Assembly (NCBI RefSeq): GCF_013839525.1
Contig: NZ_JACDIS010000003.1
Coordinates: 372,001-436,000, forward strand
Reading direction: 5' to 3'
Source: Chthonobacter rhizosphaerae
Lineage (GTDB): Bacteria; Pseudomonadota; Alphaproteobacteria; Rhizobiales; Pleomorphomonadaceae
DNA: 64,000 nt
Shown: positions 16,321 through 24,465 of the stretch, in pieces
Position numbering within the stretch: position 1 is the first letter of the stretch
Layout of the letters: every line of letters starts with the position of its first letter
Made by a program: the position numbers and the translations under genes
Notes under the pieces: model-generated
Told to the model about the DNA's origin: nothing
Databases searched by the model: none
What the model saw: the letters and a program-made list of their open reading frames with translations, nothing else

Positions 16321-18468
16321 CTACAACACCAGCCGGTGCTTCGCCAGATAGCGCCCGAGCGCGCTCTCCCGGGCGGGCATCACCCGCGCCCGCTCGGACC
16401 GGAGCACCACGCGGCCGTCGGCCAGGCGCGACGCTCCGTCGTCGTCCAGCGTCACTCCGACGCGGCCCATGGTGCGCCGGACCACGTCGTCCCAGTCGTC
16501 CTCGTCGTCGTTCACCAGATGCCAGAGGCCGTCGGCGCCATCGACCAGGAGGTCGAGCGCCGCGTGCACGAGATCGGGCAGGTAGCTGAAGCAGCCGGTC
16601 GTCAAAGGGATGAGCGCCGGCGCGGAGGCGCCGTGGAGGGCCGCGTCGAGCACCGGGGCTCCGTCCAGGTGTCCGGGCGCCGTCGTGCCGGCGTCGGTCA
16701 GCACCGGCCCCGTCCGCACCACCAGCCCTTCCGGATGGGCCGAGAGGGCGCGCCGCTCCAGGTCGGCCAGCTGGTGTCCCGTCTCGCAGCCGGGCGCCAC
16801 CGGATCGGATTCCACGTAGGGCCGCCCGAGCGAGCCGTCGAACACCTTCTCGGAGGAGAACAGCAGGTAGGGGATGCGCCGCGTCCGGCAGAGGTCCGCC
16901 AGGCGCTCGCCGCTGACGCCCTGCCGGGCGGCGAGCGGCGGTCGGATGTCCACCACCGCCCACGCCCGACCCGCCTCGATCTCGCCCGCGAGGTCGTCGC
17001 GGCCGACGCTCCAGGCATGGTCGAGGCCGCGGATCTCGCAGATCTCCGCGATGCCCCGCCCGACCGCCGACCGGCCGCTGCCGACCAGCAGCAGCCGCCT
17101 CGTCTCCGCCGCCCGCGGCGCCGGCGTTCCGTCCGGGCGGACATGGGCGTAGAAGCGGCTCGCCCGCCGCCACCAGCCCTCCCCGGTCAGGGTGGCGTGG
17201 TCTTCCCGTTCGCGACCGGTCAGCCGTCGCACGTGGCGGGCGATGGCGGTCGGCCTCGGCGGGTCGTGGCGCACGTCGAAGGCGCCGGGTTCGTAGTGGC
17301 CGTTGCGCCGCGTCAGGAGCGAACTCCAGTCCACGACGCCGAACAGGGCCCAGACCGTGATCGCCCGCACGTCCGCGCCCTCGGCCTTCAGCGCCACGGC
17401 GCCCGCGTGGCAGTCCCTCAGCCAGCGGATCTGCTCCTCCCGGCTGCAGCCGTGATGGGCCTCGGTGATCGCCACCGGTCCGCGGTAGCGCTCCCAGAGA
17501 TCGCGGAGGCGGGCCTTCGGGCCGACGTCGTCGTCCGGCAGACCCGCCCGCACGGCCTCCACGTCCGCATAGGCCGTCCGGCCGTTGCCGCCGTGGAAAT
17601 GCGCCGGGTAGAGGTCCAGCCGGTCGTCCAGGAAGCGCTCGCTGGTGAGATAGTGGTTCATGCCGAACACGTCCGGGCGGCCGTCGCCGTCCCGGAACAC
17701 CGCGAGATCCCGCTCGGTGACGCCGGCCGCCCCGAGATCGCGGAAGAGCGGATGGCCGGGGCCGACCCGCCCGCACAGGAGATCGAACGAGAGGAACCGG
17801 CGCTCGTTCTCGAACTCGGCCTGGAACGCCAGGTCCGGCACGCCCGGACGGGCGAACACCTTGCCGAGGTCCTCCGTCTGGACCAGCCGCGCCGCCGGGT
17901 TCACGGCCCGGATCGCCCGCATGGACAGGATCACCGCCCGGCACTGGTTGAACACCGCCTTCAGGAACAGGCCGTGGTCCCGCCCATGGGGATACCAGTG
18001 GCCGTAGAGGGCGCTGAAGCGCGCGGTCGTCAGAGGCTCGTTGACGGGCGTGTAGTCGGTGATGTCGGGATACCGCCGCGCCACCGCGTCCGCATGCCGG
18101 GCGAGCTTGTCGCCGAACGCCGGATCGAGAAGATCGGTGCCGGCCGGCCCGCTGCCGTGGTGCACCAGTCCGAGGATTGGCCGCACCCCGAGCGCCTGGA
18201 GCCGGTCGATCCGGGCGTCGTGCCAGTCCCAGCCGCGGTGGTGCGGGTGGCGGGGGTCGAGGCTTTCCCACAGCACCGGATAGCGGACGGCGGTGATGCC
18301 CAAGTCCGCGATCCGGTCCAGGTCGTCCGGACGGTCCTGGTGCCCGGTCTCGAACACCTGGTCGCGCCAGTCGTCGCCGATCCGGGCGATGGTGGCCTCC
18401 ACCCCGCCCCAGATCTCGATACCCCCGTCGGTGGGGCGCCCGTCCTGGGCGCCGCCTCCCGCCACCAC
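16321..18468 (-). CDS. GH1 glycosidase fused to RmlD-like sugar-nucleotide domain
   Basis: 715 aa from GTG 18468 (a second GTG follows at once). Residues 1-420 are a family 1 glycoside hydrolase: VRYPVLWESLDP, DYTPVNEPLTT with acid/base Glu144, and VAITEAHHG with candidate nucleophile Glu336. Residues about 457-715 are a Rossmann domain resembling dTDP-4-dehydrorhamnose reductase: LLLVGSGRSAVGRGIA, LLFSSEKVFDGSLGRPYVESD and VVRTGPV. Where RmlD has its catalytic YxxxK, this protein has T-G-H-Q-L, so reductase activity is doubtful. The start lies one base from the glf stop, so it is translated with glf. No signal peptide; a cytoplasmic role with galactofuranose-type sugars is inferred from context. 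Confidence 0.85.
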   Translation of the reverse strand: MVAGGGAQDGRPTDGGIEIWGGVEATIARIGDDWRDQVFETGHQDRPDDLDRIADLGITAVRYPVLWESLDPRHPHHRGWDWHDARIDRLQALGVRPILGLVHHGSGPAGTDLLDPAFGDKLARHADAVARRYPDITDYTPVNEPLTTARFSALYGHWYPHGRDHGLFLKAVFNQCRAVILSMRAIRAVNPAARLVQTEDLGKVFARPGVPDLAFQAEFENERRFLSFDLLCGRVGPGHPLFRDLGAAGVTERDLAVFRDGDGRPDVFGMNHYLTSERFLDDRLDLYPAHFHGGNGRTAYADVEAVRAGLPDDDVGPKARLRDLWERYRGPVAITEAHHGCSREEQIRWLRDCHAGAVALKAEGADVRAITVWALFGVVDWSSLLTRRNGHYEPGAFDVRHDPPRPTAIARHVRRLTGREREDHATLTGEGWWRRASRFYAHVRPDGTPAPRAAETRRLLLVGSGRSAVGRGIAEICEIRGLDHAWSVGRDDLAGEIEAGRAWAVVDIRPPLAARQGVSGERLADLCRTRRIPYLLFSSEKVFDGSLGRPYVESDPVAPGCETGHQLADLERRALSAHPEGLVVRTGPVLTDAGTTAPGHLDGAPVLDAALHGASAPALIPLTTGCFSYLPDLVHAALDLLVDGADGLWHLVNDDEDDWDDVVRRTMGRVGVTLDDDGASRLADGRVVLRSERARVMPARESALGRYLAKHRLVL

Positions 18469-18469
18469 G

Positions 18470-19594
18470 TCACTCCGCCGCCGTGCGGACGGGCCTGGGA
18501 ATGGCCTCGTCGATCCGCCGGAAGGTGGCGAGCGCCTGCCCGACCACCTGGTCCATGTTGTAGTAACGGTAGGTGGCGAGCCGGCCCACGAACCAGACGT
18601 TCTCCTCCGCGTCCGCGAGCGCCTCGTAGCGCTTGTAGAGCGCGGCGTTCTCCGGGCGCGGCACCGGATAGTAGGGGTCGCCCGTGTCGCTCGGGAACTC
18701 GTAGGTGAGCGACGTCTTCGGGTGGGTCTGGCCGGTCAGGTGCTTGTATTCGGTCACCCGGGTGTAGGCTTCGGTCTGCGGATAGTTCACCACCGCCACC
18801 GGCTGGTGCCACTCCTCGTCCCGGGTCACGTGCTCGAACTGGAGAGACCGGTACGGCAGCTTGCCGTACCGGAAGTCGAAATACTCGTCGACCGGGCCGG
18901 TGAAGACCAGCCGGCGGAAGTCGATGGTGTCGCGCACCTCACGGAAGTCCACGCCGAGGCGGATCTCGATGTTCGGGTGGTCCAGCATGCGCTGGAACAT
19001 GGCCGTGAAGCCGTCGCGCGGCATCGCCTGGAACGTGTCCGCGAAGTAGCGGTCGTCCTCGTTGGCCCGCGTCGGCACGCGGGCGGTGACCGACTTGTCG
19101 AGCTCGGACGGATCGACGCCCCACTGCTTGCGCGTATAGCCGCGGAAGAACTTCTCGTAGAGGTCCCGTCCCACCCGGGCGAGCACCACGTCCGCGGAGG
19201 TGCGGATCTCCTCCACCGGCTCGGCCCGCGCCTGGAGGAAGGCCTCGACCTCCTCCTCGGTGGAAAGCGACAGGCCGTAGAGCTTGTTGATGGTGGTGCG
19301 GTTGATCGGGATCGGCAGCAGCTGGCCGTCCACCATCGCCAGCACCCGGTGCTCGTAGGGGCGCCAGGCGGTGAATTCGGAGAGATAGTCGAAGATCATC
19401 TCCGAGTTGGTGTGGAAGATGTGCGGGCCGTACTGGTGGATCAGGATGCCCGCGGCGTCCGGCGTGTCGAACGCGTTGCCCGCCACGTGCGGGCGGCGGT
19501 CGATGACGAGCACGCGGTCTCCGCGCACCCGCGCCAGGCGCTCCGCCATGACGCTGCCGGCGAAGCCGGCTCCGACGACGAGCCAGTCATACAC
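18470..19594 (-). CDS. glf: UDP-galactopyranose mutase
   Basis: 374 aa, standard length for bacterial Glf. The FAD motif VVGAGFAGSVMAERLA is at 6-21, followed by HVAGNAFD, HQYGPHIFHTNSE, RRLVFTGPVDEYFDFRYG and FPSDTGDPYYPVP, all canonical Glf blocks. The C-terminal FVGRLATYRYYNMDQVVGQAL is the flavin-proximal segment. It interconverts UDP-galactopyranose and UDP-galactofuranose in the cytoplasm, supplying galactofuranose for surface glycans. Its start overlaps the end of the upstream glycosyltransferase gene by eight bases and its stop is one base from the GH1 fusion start, so the three form one translational unit. Confidence 0.95.
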   Translation of the reverse strand: MYDWLVVGAGFAGSVMAERLARVRGDRVLVIDRRPHVAGNAFDTPDAAGILIHQYGPHIFHTNSEMIFDYLSEFTAWRPYEHRVLAMVDGQLLPIPINRTTINKLYGLSLSTEEEVEAFLQARAEPVEEIRTSADVVLARVGRDLYEKFFRGYTRKQWGVDPSELDKSVTARVPTRANEDDRYFADTFQAMPRDGFTAMFQRMLDHPNIEIRLGVDFREVRDTIDFRRLVFTGPVDEYFDFRYGKLPYRSLQFEHVTRDEEWHQPVAVVNYPQTEAYTRVTEYKHLTGQTHPKTSLTYEFPSDTGDPYYPVPRPENAALYKRYEALADAEENVWFVGRLATYRYYNMDQVVGQALATFRRIDEAIPRPVRTAAE

Positions 19595-20771
19595 CGAGGG
19601 GCACTCCCGTCTTCAGGTCCGCGGGCGCTTCCGTGCCGTCGAGCGGCAGGGCGCCGGTGGAGAGCATGATGCGGTTCATGTCGGCGAAGGTCCGGTCCCA
19701 GGACATGTCCGCCAGGAAGGCGTCCACCCGGGCCCGCCAGTCCGGCTTCGGCCCGGCGAGCAGGCGCTCGATGGAGGCCACCACCTCGTCGGCCGTCCCG
19801 GCGATCTCGACGAGGCCCCGGTCGCCGTAGGGCGTGACCACGTCGCGGATCGGGGTGGACACCACCGGCAGGCCGGCCGCCAGGAATTCGGGGGTCTTCG
19901 TGGGGCTGATGAACCGGGTCGCCTCGTTCATCGCGAAGGGCATGAAGCCCACGTCCCAATGGGCGAGATAGGACGGCAGGTCGTCGTATCGCTTGCCGCC
20001 CAGCCAGTGGATGTTCTCCGCCCGGGGCAGGTCCGCCGGGTCGATCTTCACCACGGGGCCGAGGAAGACGAACTGCCAGTCGGGCCGGGCGGCGGCGGTC
20101 GCCGCCACGAGATCCACGTCCATGCGCTCGTCGACCACGCCGAAGAATCCCATGCGCGGCCGGGCGATGCCCGCCTGGTCGGCCGGGTCGGGCGCGCCGG
20201 TCCTGCGGGCGACGGCGAAGTGCTTCGCGTCGATGCTGCTCGGAAAGGCGTGCACGTTGGCGTGCTTGTTCTTCTTGGCCTCGAACAGGCTGCGCCCGCC
20301 GGTGAACACCACGTCCGCCCGGGTCATCAGCAGCTTCTCCAGCCGCTGCAACTCCGTCGGGGCGCCTCGGAAGGCGGCAAGCTCGTCCATGCAGTCGTAG
20401 ACGCAGAGGTCGCAATCCGCGTCCGCGCTGAAGAGAAGCGCCATCGGAGTGTAGTACCAGAAGATCGAGGGCGCGCCGCGATGGGCCGCCTGCACCTTCT
20501 TGAGGGCTTGGCGCTGGGTCTCCAGCGCCAGCCGCTCCGGACAGTTCGGCGGCAGCACCGGCACCACGACGGTGACGCCGCTCGCGTCCACCTTGAAGTT
20601 CACCCGGGGAGCCCGGATCGAGGCGTCATATTGAGGCTCCTCGATAAAGTACACTGCGTACTTCTTCGCGGCCCGGGTCAATAGATGCTGTGGTCGTTGG
20701 AAGACGAAATCCCATCTTAGATGCGAAAAACAAACAAGTACGGCTTGTCTCAGACGGGACGACCGCTGCAT
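19587..20771 (-). CDS. Family 1 (GT-B) glycosyltransferase
   Basis: 394 aa from ATG 20771, chosen because GGAGGCAGCA precedes it directly; longer frames give non-family sequence. The N-terminus VLVCFSHLRWDFVFQRPQHLL is the FxxxPWxxxxQRPQ-like opening of glycosyltransferases often encoded next to glf. The C-terminal half carries GFFGVVDERMD, NIHWLGGKRYDDLPSYLAHWDVGFMPF and KTPEFLAAGLPVVSTPI, the donor-binding E-x7-E-like region of GT-B enzymes. It acts in the cytoplasm, probably as a galactofuranosyltransferase given the eight-base overlap with glf. Donor specificity is inferred only. Confidence 0.85.
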   Translation of the reverse strand: MQRSSRLRQAVLVCFSHLRWDFVFQRPQHLLTRAAKKYAVYFIEEPQYDASIRAPRVNFKVDASGVTVVVPVLPPNCPERLALETQRQALKKVQAAHRGAPSIFWYYTPMALLFSADADCDLCVYDCMDELAAFRGAPTELQRLEKLLMTRADVVFTGGRSLFEAKKNKHANVHAFPSSIDAKHFAVARRTGAPDPADQAGIARPRMGFFGVVDERMDVDLVAATAAARPDWQFVFLGPVVKIDPADLPRAENIHWLGGKRYDDLPSYLAHWDVGFMPFAMNEATRFISPTKTPEFLAAGLPVVSTPIRDVVTPYGDRGLVEIAGTADEVVASIERLLAGPKPDWRARVDAFLADMSWDRTFADMNRIMLSTGALPLDGTEAPADLKTGVPLGV

Positions 20772-20910
20772 TGCTGCCTCCGGTGGGGCAATAGGGTGAT
20801 GCTCCAACCGGCAAAACCGCCGTGTGTTCCCGACTTTGTGAAGAAGCTTGCAAAACCGCGCCGCAAGCGGCCGCCACAGAGACCCCAGCCAGCCCGTCGG
20901 ACAGGCGGCC

Positions 20911-20938
20911 GCCGGGCCGCCCACCCCGACGGCCCGGC
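20911..20938. terminator. GC hairpin downstream of quinone oxidoreductase
   Basis: Perfect nine-base arms GCCGGGCCG / CGGCCCGGC with a ten-base loop, 25 bases beyond the stop of the minus-strand gene ending at 20963. No T-run. Confidence 0.4.
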
Positions 20939-20962
20939 CCGCGTCCGGAGCGTCTCTCGCCC

Positions 20963-21913
20963 TCAGTCGCCGACCTTCAGGATCACCTTGCCTCGGCCGT
21001 GGCCGGAGTCCAGGCGCTCGTGCGCCTTGCCCACGTCCTCAAGCGGCAGCACCTCGTCCACGATCACCCTCGCCTGGCCGCGCTCGAACAGCGGCGCCAT
21101 CTCGCGCAGCCGCGCGCCTTCGCGGGTCAGGAAGGTGCCGTGGAGGGTCTGGTTCTTCGTGTAGAGGGCGCTGAGGTCACCGGTCGGCGGCAGGATGGTG
21201 GCGATCCGCCCGAACGGCCGGGTCACGACGGTGCTCAGGCCCACGTTGCCGCCGGCCGTGTCGAAGGCTGCGTCCACGCCCGGCCCGCCGGCCTCCGTCA
21301 GGATGCGGTCGGCGACGTCGCCGTCGCGATAGTCCAGTGCCACGTCGGCGCCGAGGTCGCGCAGGACCTGGTGGTTGCCGGCGCTCGCCGTCGCGATCAC
21401 CCGGGCGCCCGCGGCCTTGGCGAACTGGATCGCGAAGGAGCCGACGCCCCCCGCCCCGCCGTGGATCAGCACCGTCTCGCCCGGCCGCACGGCCAGCCGG
21501 CGCACGATCGCCTCCCAGGCCGTCCCGCCCGCGAGCGGGATGCCGGCCGCCTCCTCGTGACTGAGCGACTTGGGCTTGCGGGCCACGATCGCGGCGGACG
21601 CGACCGTGTATTCGGCATAGCTGCCGAGCCGGTTGCCGAAGATCTCCGGCGTGTAGAACACCTCGTCGCCGGAGCGGAACCCGGAGACCCCCGGCCCCAC
21701 CGCCTCGACGACGCCGGAGACGTCGTAGCCGAGCACCGCCGGCAGCGGGATCTGCGCCCACGTGCCCGCCTGCCGGATCTTGGCGTCGACCGGATTGGTC
21801 CCGGACGCGACGACCCGGACGAGCACCTCGCCCGGCCCGGGGACGGGACGATCCATCTCCTGCCGCTCGAAGACGTCCGGCCCGCCGAACCGTGTGATCA
21901 CCATAGCGCGCAT
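20963..21913 (-). CDS. Zinc-independent quinone oxidoreductase, MDR superfamily
   Basis: 316 aa. The N-terminal GroES-like domain has PVPGPGEVLVRVVASGTNPVDAKIR and LGYDVSGVVEAVGPGV. The nucleotide-binding motif is VLIHGGAGGVGSFAIQFAKAAGARVIAT, and the C-terminal half is ADVALDYRD...AFDTAGG. No structural or catalytic zinc Cys/His ligands are visible, as in NADPH:quinone reductases and enoyl reductases of this superfamily. Probably a cytosolic NADPH-dependent reductase of quinones or reactive enones. It is divergent from the glyoxalase-family gene at 22108, and the two may share detoxification roles, which is inference. A second in-frame ATG two codons later is an alternative start. Confidence 0.88.
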   Translation of the reverse strand: MRAMVITRFGGPDVFERQEMDRPVPGPGEVLVRVVASGTNPVDAKIRQAGTWAQIPLPAVLGYDVSGVVEAVGPGVSGFRSGDEVFYTPEIFGNRLGSYAEYTVASAAIVARKPKSLSHEEAAGIPLAGGTAWEAIVRRLAVRPGETVLIHGGAGGVGSFAIQFAKAAGARVIATASAGNHQVLRDLGADVALDYRDGDVADRILTEAGGPGVDAAFDTAGGNVGLSTVVTRPFGRIATILPPTGDLSALYTKNQTLHGTFLTREGARLREMAPLFERGQARVIVDEVLPLEDVGKAHERLDSGHGRGKVILKVGD

Positions 21914-22107
21914 GCTGTCTGGTCTCCGTTCATGGTGCGGTCTAAGTGGGACGGGGCCGGACGCCGATCAAGCGACACCGACCTTCACACCCGCCGGCGT
22001 CCGCGGCACTGTCGCCGTCCGCCGGCCCGCCCGGCGCGGCGACGCCGGGCCGATCCGCCCCGAATGCCGGGGCGGACGGACGGAACACGTTTTCAGGAGC
22101 AAGCAGT

Positions 22108-22503
22108 ATGGCGAAGGCGATCCACACCATGGTCCGGGTGCTCGACGAGGCGCGCTCGGTCGATTTCTACGGCCGCGCCTTCGGGCTGGCGGTCTCGGAC
22201 CGGCTGGACTTCCCCGACTTCACGCTCGTCTACATGCGCAGCCCGGAGGCGGACTTCGAGGTCGAGCTCACCATCAACAAGGGCCGCACGGACGCCTACG
22301 ACCTCGGCAACGGCTACGGCCATCTCGCCTTCGTGGTGAACGACCTCGACGCCGAGCACGCCCGCTTCACGGAAGCCGGCTTCAGGATCCGCCCCATCGT
22401 GGAGTTCAAGACCGATGCCGGCCTGATCGCGCGCTTCTTCTTCGTGGAGGACCCGGACGGCTACAAGATCGAGGTCCTGCAGAAGCTCGGCCGCTTCCGC
22501 TGA
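22108..22503 (+). CDS. VOC family protein, lactoylglutathione lyase-like
   Basis: 131 aa with AGGAGC upstream of ATG 22108. Two vicinal-oxygen-chelate repeats: HTMVRVLDEARSVDFYGRAFGL at the start, then FEVELTINKGR and GYGHLAFVVNDLDAEHARFTEAGF. It ends FFFVEDPDGYKIEVLQ, the glyoxalase I C-terminal motif. Metal ligand candidates are the His near residue 6, the Glu in FEVELT, the His in GHLAF and the Glu in YKIEVL. This order matches glyoxalase I (methylglyoxal detoxification with glutathione), though the substrate is not proven. Length fits GloA (about 130-140 aa). Confidence 0.85.
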   Translation: MAKAIHTMVRVLDEARSVDFYGRAFGLAVSDRLDFPDFTLVYMRSPEADFEVELTINKGRTDAYDLGNGYGHLAFVVNDLDAEHARFTEAGFRIRPIVEFKTDAGLIARFFFVEDPDGYKIEVLQKLGRFR

Positions 22504-22650
22504 TCCCGTCAGGGCTCCCGGTCCGGCCGCCTGCTCGCCCGAGCCGTTCAAAAAACGCGCAGCCGCGCGTGAAAACCGAGAGGCGCGTCCGGTCTTGCCG
22601 ACGGTAGACTTCCCCGGCGGACGGCGGGGCGCCTGCCTCTGGAGGACGAC

Positions 22651-23442
22651 ATGGATCTCGGGTTGAACGGCAAGGTCGCGGTCATCACCGGCGGCAGCGT
22701 GGGGATCGGCCTCGCCGTGGCCGAGGGCCTGGCAGCCGAGGGCGCCCACCTGGTGCTCGCCGCCCGGCAGGAGGACCGGCTCGCCGCCGAGGCGAGCCGG
22801 ATCGCCGACCGGTACGGCGTCCGGGCGGTGCCGGTCGCCTGCGACGTCGCGACGGCGGACGGGACGGCGGCCATCGTGACCGCCGCGGAGGACGCCTTCG
22901 GCGGCGCCGACATCCTGATCAACAACGCCGGCACGGGCTCCAACGAGACGATCATGGAAGCCCCCGACGAGAAGTGGCAGCACTATTTCGACCTGCACGT
23001 GATGGCGGCCGTCCGGCTCGCCCGCGGTCTCGTGCCCGGCATGCGCCGGCGCGGCGGCGGCGTGATCCTTCACAACGCGTCGATCTGCGCCGTCCAGCCG
23101 CTCTGGTACGAGCCGATCTACAACGTCACCAAGGCGGCCCTGATGATGTTCTCCAAGACGCTCTCCACCGAGGTGGTGAAGGACAACATCCGGGTGAACT
23201 GCATCAACCCGGGCCTGATCCTGACGCCGGACTGGATCAAGACCGCCCGCCAGCTGACCGCAGACACCGGCGGGGACTGGCAGGGCTACCTCCAGTCGGT
23301 CGCCGACGAGCACGCCCCGATCCGGCGCTTCGCCACGCCGGAGGAACTGGCCCACATGGTGGTCTTCCTCTGCTCCGACAAGGCGACCTACTGCGTCGGC
23401 TCCACCTACCACGTGGACGGCGGCATGCTGAAGACCGTGTGA
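22651..23442 (+). CDS. SDR family oxidoreductase
   Basis: 263 aa classical short-chain dehydrogenase with GGAGGAC as ribosome binding site. GGSVGIGLAVAEGLA is the TGxxxGIG cofactor loop, NNAGTG the NNAG motif, HNASICAVQP the catalytic Ser segment, and YNVTK the YxxxK active site. It ends with the usual FLCSDKATYCVGSTYHVDGG. Asp/Arg choice after the second strand (LAARQEDRL) favours NADP. The substrate is unknown; the neighbours give no pathway. It is convergent with the ampR-like gene, whose stop is 11 bases away. Confidence 0.88.
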   Translation: MDLGLNGKVAVITGGSVGIGLAVAEGLAAEGAHLVLAARQEDRLAAEASRIADRYGVRAVPVACDVATADGTAAIVTAAEDAFGGADILINNAGTGSNETIMEAPDEKWQHYFDLHVMAAVRLARGLVPGMRRRGGGVILHNASICAVQPLWYEPIYNVTKAALMMFSKTLSTEVVKDNIRVNCINPGLILTPDWIKTARQLTADTGGDWQGYLQSVADEHAPIRRFATPEELAHMVVFLCSDKATYCVGSTYHVDGGMLKTV

Positions 23443-23453
23443 CGGCGGCGCCG

Positions 23454-24332
23454 TCACGCCGTCGCCGCCTCCTCCGCCAGCCAGATCCGGAAGGCCGCCA
23501 TCGCGCCGGTCTCCGGGCGCGATTTCAGCCGCGTCAGCCAGTAGCTGCCGACGGCGGTGCCGACGAGGAACGGCTGGACGACCAGTCCCGCCCGGAGGTG
23601 GCGCTGGAACATGAGCGGCGGCGACAACGCCACGCCGAGGCCCTGGAGCGCCGCCTCCATCATGGCCAGCGAGCTGTCGAACACGTAGCCCTTGGCGTGC
23701 GGCGCCGGGGCGTCGATCCCCGCCGCCTCGAACCAGCAGGTCCATTCGTCGGCCCGGTAGGAGCGCAGCAGCGTCTCGCCGAGGAGATCCCGCGGCTCCC
23801 TCAGGCGCTCGGCGATCTCCGGCGTGGCGAGCGGCGACAGGGGCGCCTCGAACAGGTGGCCGGCCTCGGTGCCGTGCCACGCCCCGTCGCCGAACCGGAC
23901 CGCGAGGTCCAGCCCCTCGGCCGCCATGTCCACCCGGTTGTTGTTGGTGGAAAGCCTCAGGTCCACGTACGGGTGACGTTCCTGGAACCGGGGCAGGCGC
24001 GGCACGAGCCAGCCGACCGCGAACGTGCCGACCGCGCCCACCGACAGCACCTCGCGCACATGACCGCCCTCGAACCGCTCCAGCATGTCGGCCATCCTGT
24101 CGAAGGAGTCGCGCAGCACCGGCAGCAGCGCCTCGCCCTCGGCGGTGATCATCAGCCCCCGGGGCAGGCGGCGGAACAGCACAACGTTGAGGCGCGCCTC
24201 CAGTTGCTTCACCTGCTGGCTGACGGCCGCCTGGGTGACGCAGAGCTCGATCGCCGCCCGGGTGAAGCTGAGGTGGCGGGCCGACGCCTCGAAGGCGCGG
24301 AGCGCGTTGAGCGGCAGGTGGCGGCGGACCAT
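23454..24332 (-). CDS. ampR: LysR-family regulator, AmpR type
   Basis: 292 aa. The N-terminus LNALRAFEASARHLSFTRAAIELCVTQAAVSQQVKQLEARLNVVLFRRLPRGLMITAEGEALLPVLRDSFDRM matches enterobacterial AmpR nearly residue by residue through the winged helix and linker helix. The C-terminal effector domain includes a DLAVRFGDGAWHG block typical of the AmpR/GcvA group. It lies back-to-back with a class A beta-lactamase gene, 133 bases apart, the classic arrangement in which AmpR senses muropeptides and activates bla. So induction by cell-wall damage is expected. The symbol reflects homology plus context. Confidence 0.87.
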   Translation of the reverse strand: MVRRHLPLNALRAFEASARHLSFTRAAIELCVTQAAVSQQVKQLEARLNVVLFRRLPRGLMITAEGEALLPVLRDSFDRMADMLERFEGGHVREVLSVGAVGTFAVGWLVPRLPRFQERHPYVDLRLSTNNNRVDMAAEGLDLAVRFGDGAWHGTEAGHLFEAPLSPLATPEIAERLREPRDLLGETLLRSYRADEWTCWFEAAGIDAPAPHAKGYVFDSSLAMMEAALQGLGVALSPPLMFQRHLRAGLVVQPFLVGTAVGSYWLTRLKSRPETGAMAAFRIWLAEEAATA

Positions 24333-24465
24333 GATTGCCCCAGTTTCTCTAATGGCTCCCGCTAGGTATCACGGTTTGTGAGGACGTGTCCCACAGGTCT
24401 ATCCCGGTGATGCGGCCGGTGGCCGCTCGCCCCCCCTGTCCCAGTCCCGAGACCGGAGATCCAGC
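24333..24465. promoter_or_regulatory. Divergent ampR-bla control region
   Basis: The 133 bases between the two start codons. CTAATGGCTCCCGCTAG at 24349-24365 has the CTAAT half-site reported for GcvA-type regulators and a CTA...TAG dyad, a plausible LysR-type operator overlapping the ampR leader. It would allow autorepression and bla activation. Assignment by motif only. Confidence 0.45.

Noticed and set aside
16321-17100. Separate rmlD gene downstream of a GH1 gene
   Set aside because: The frame runs uninterrupted from the GH1 domain into the Rossmann domain with no ribosome site or stop between them.
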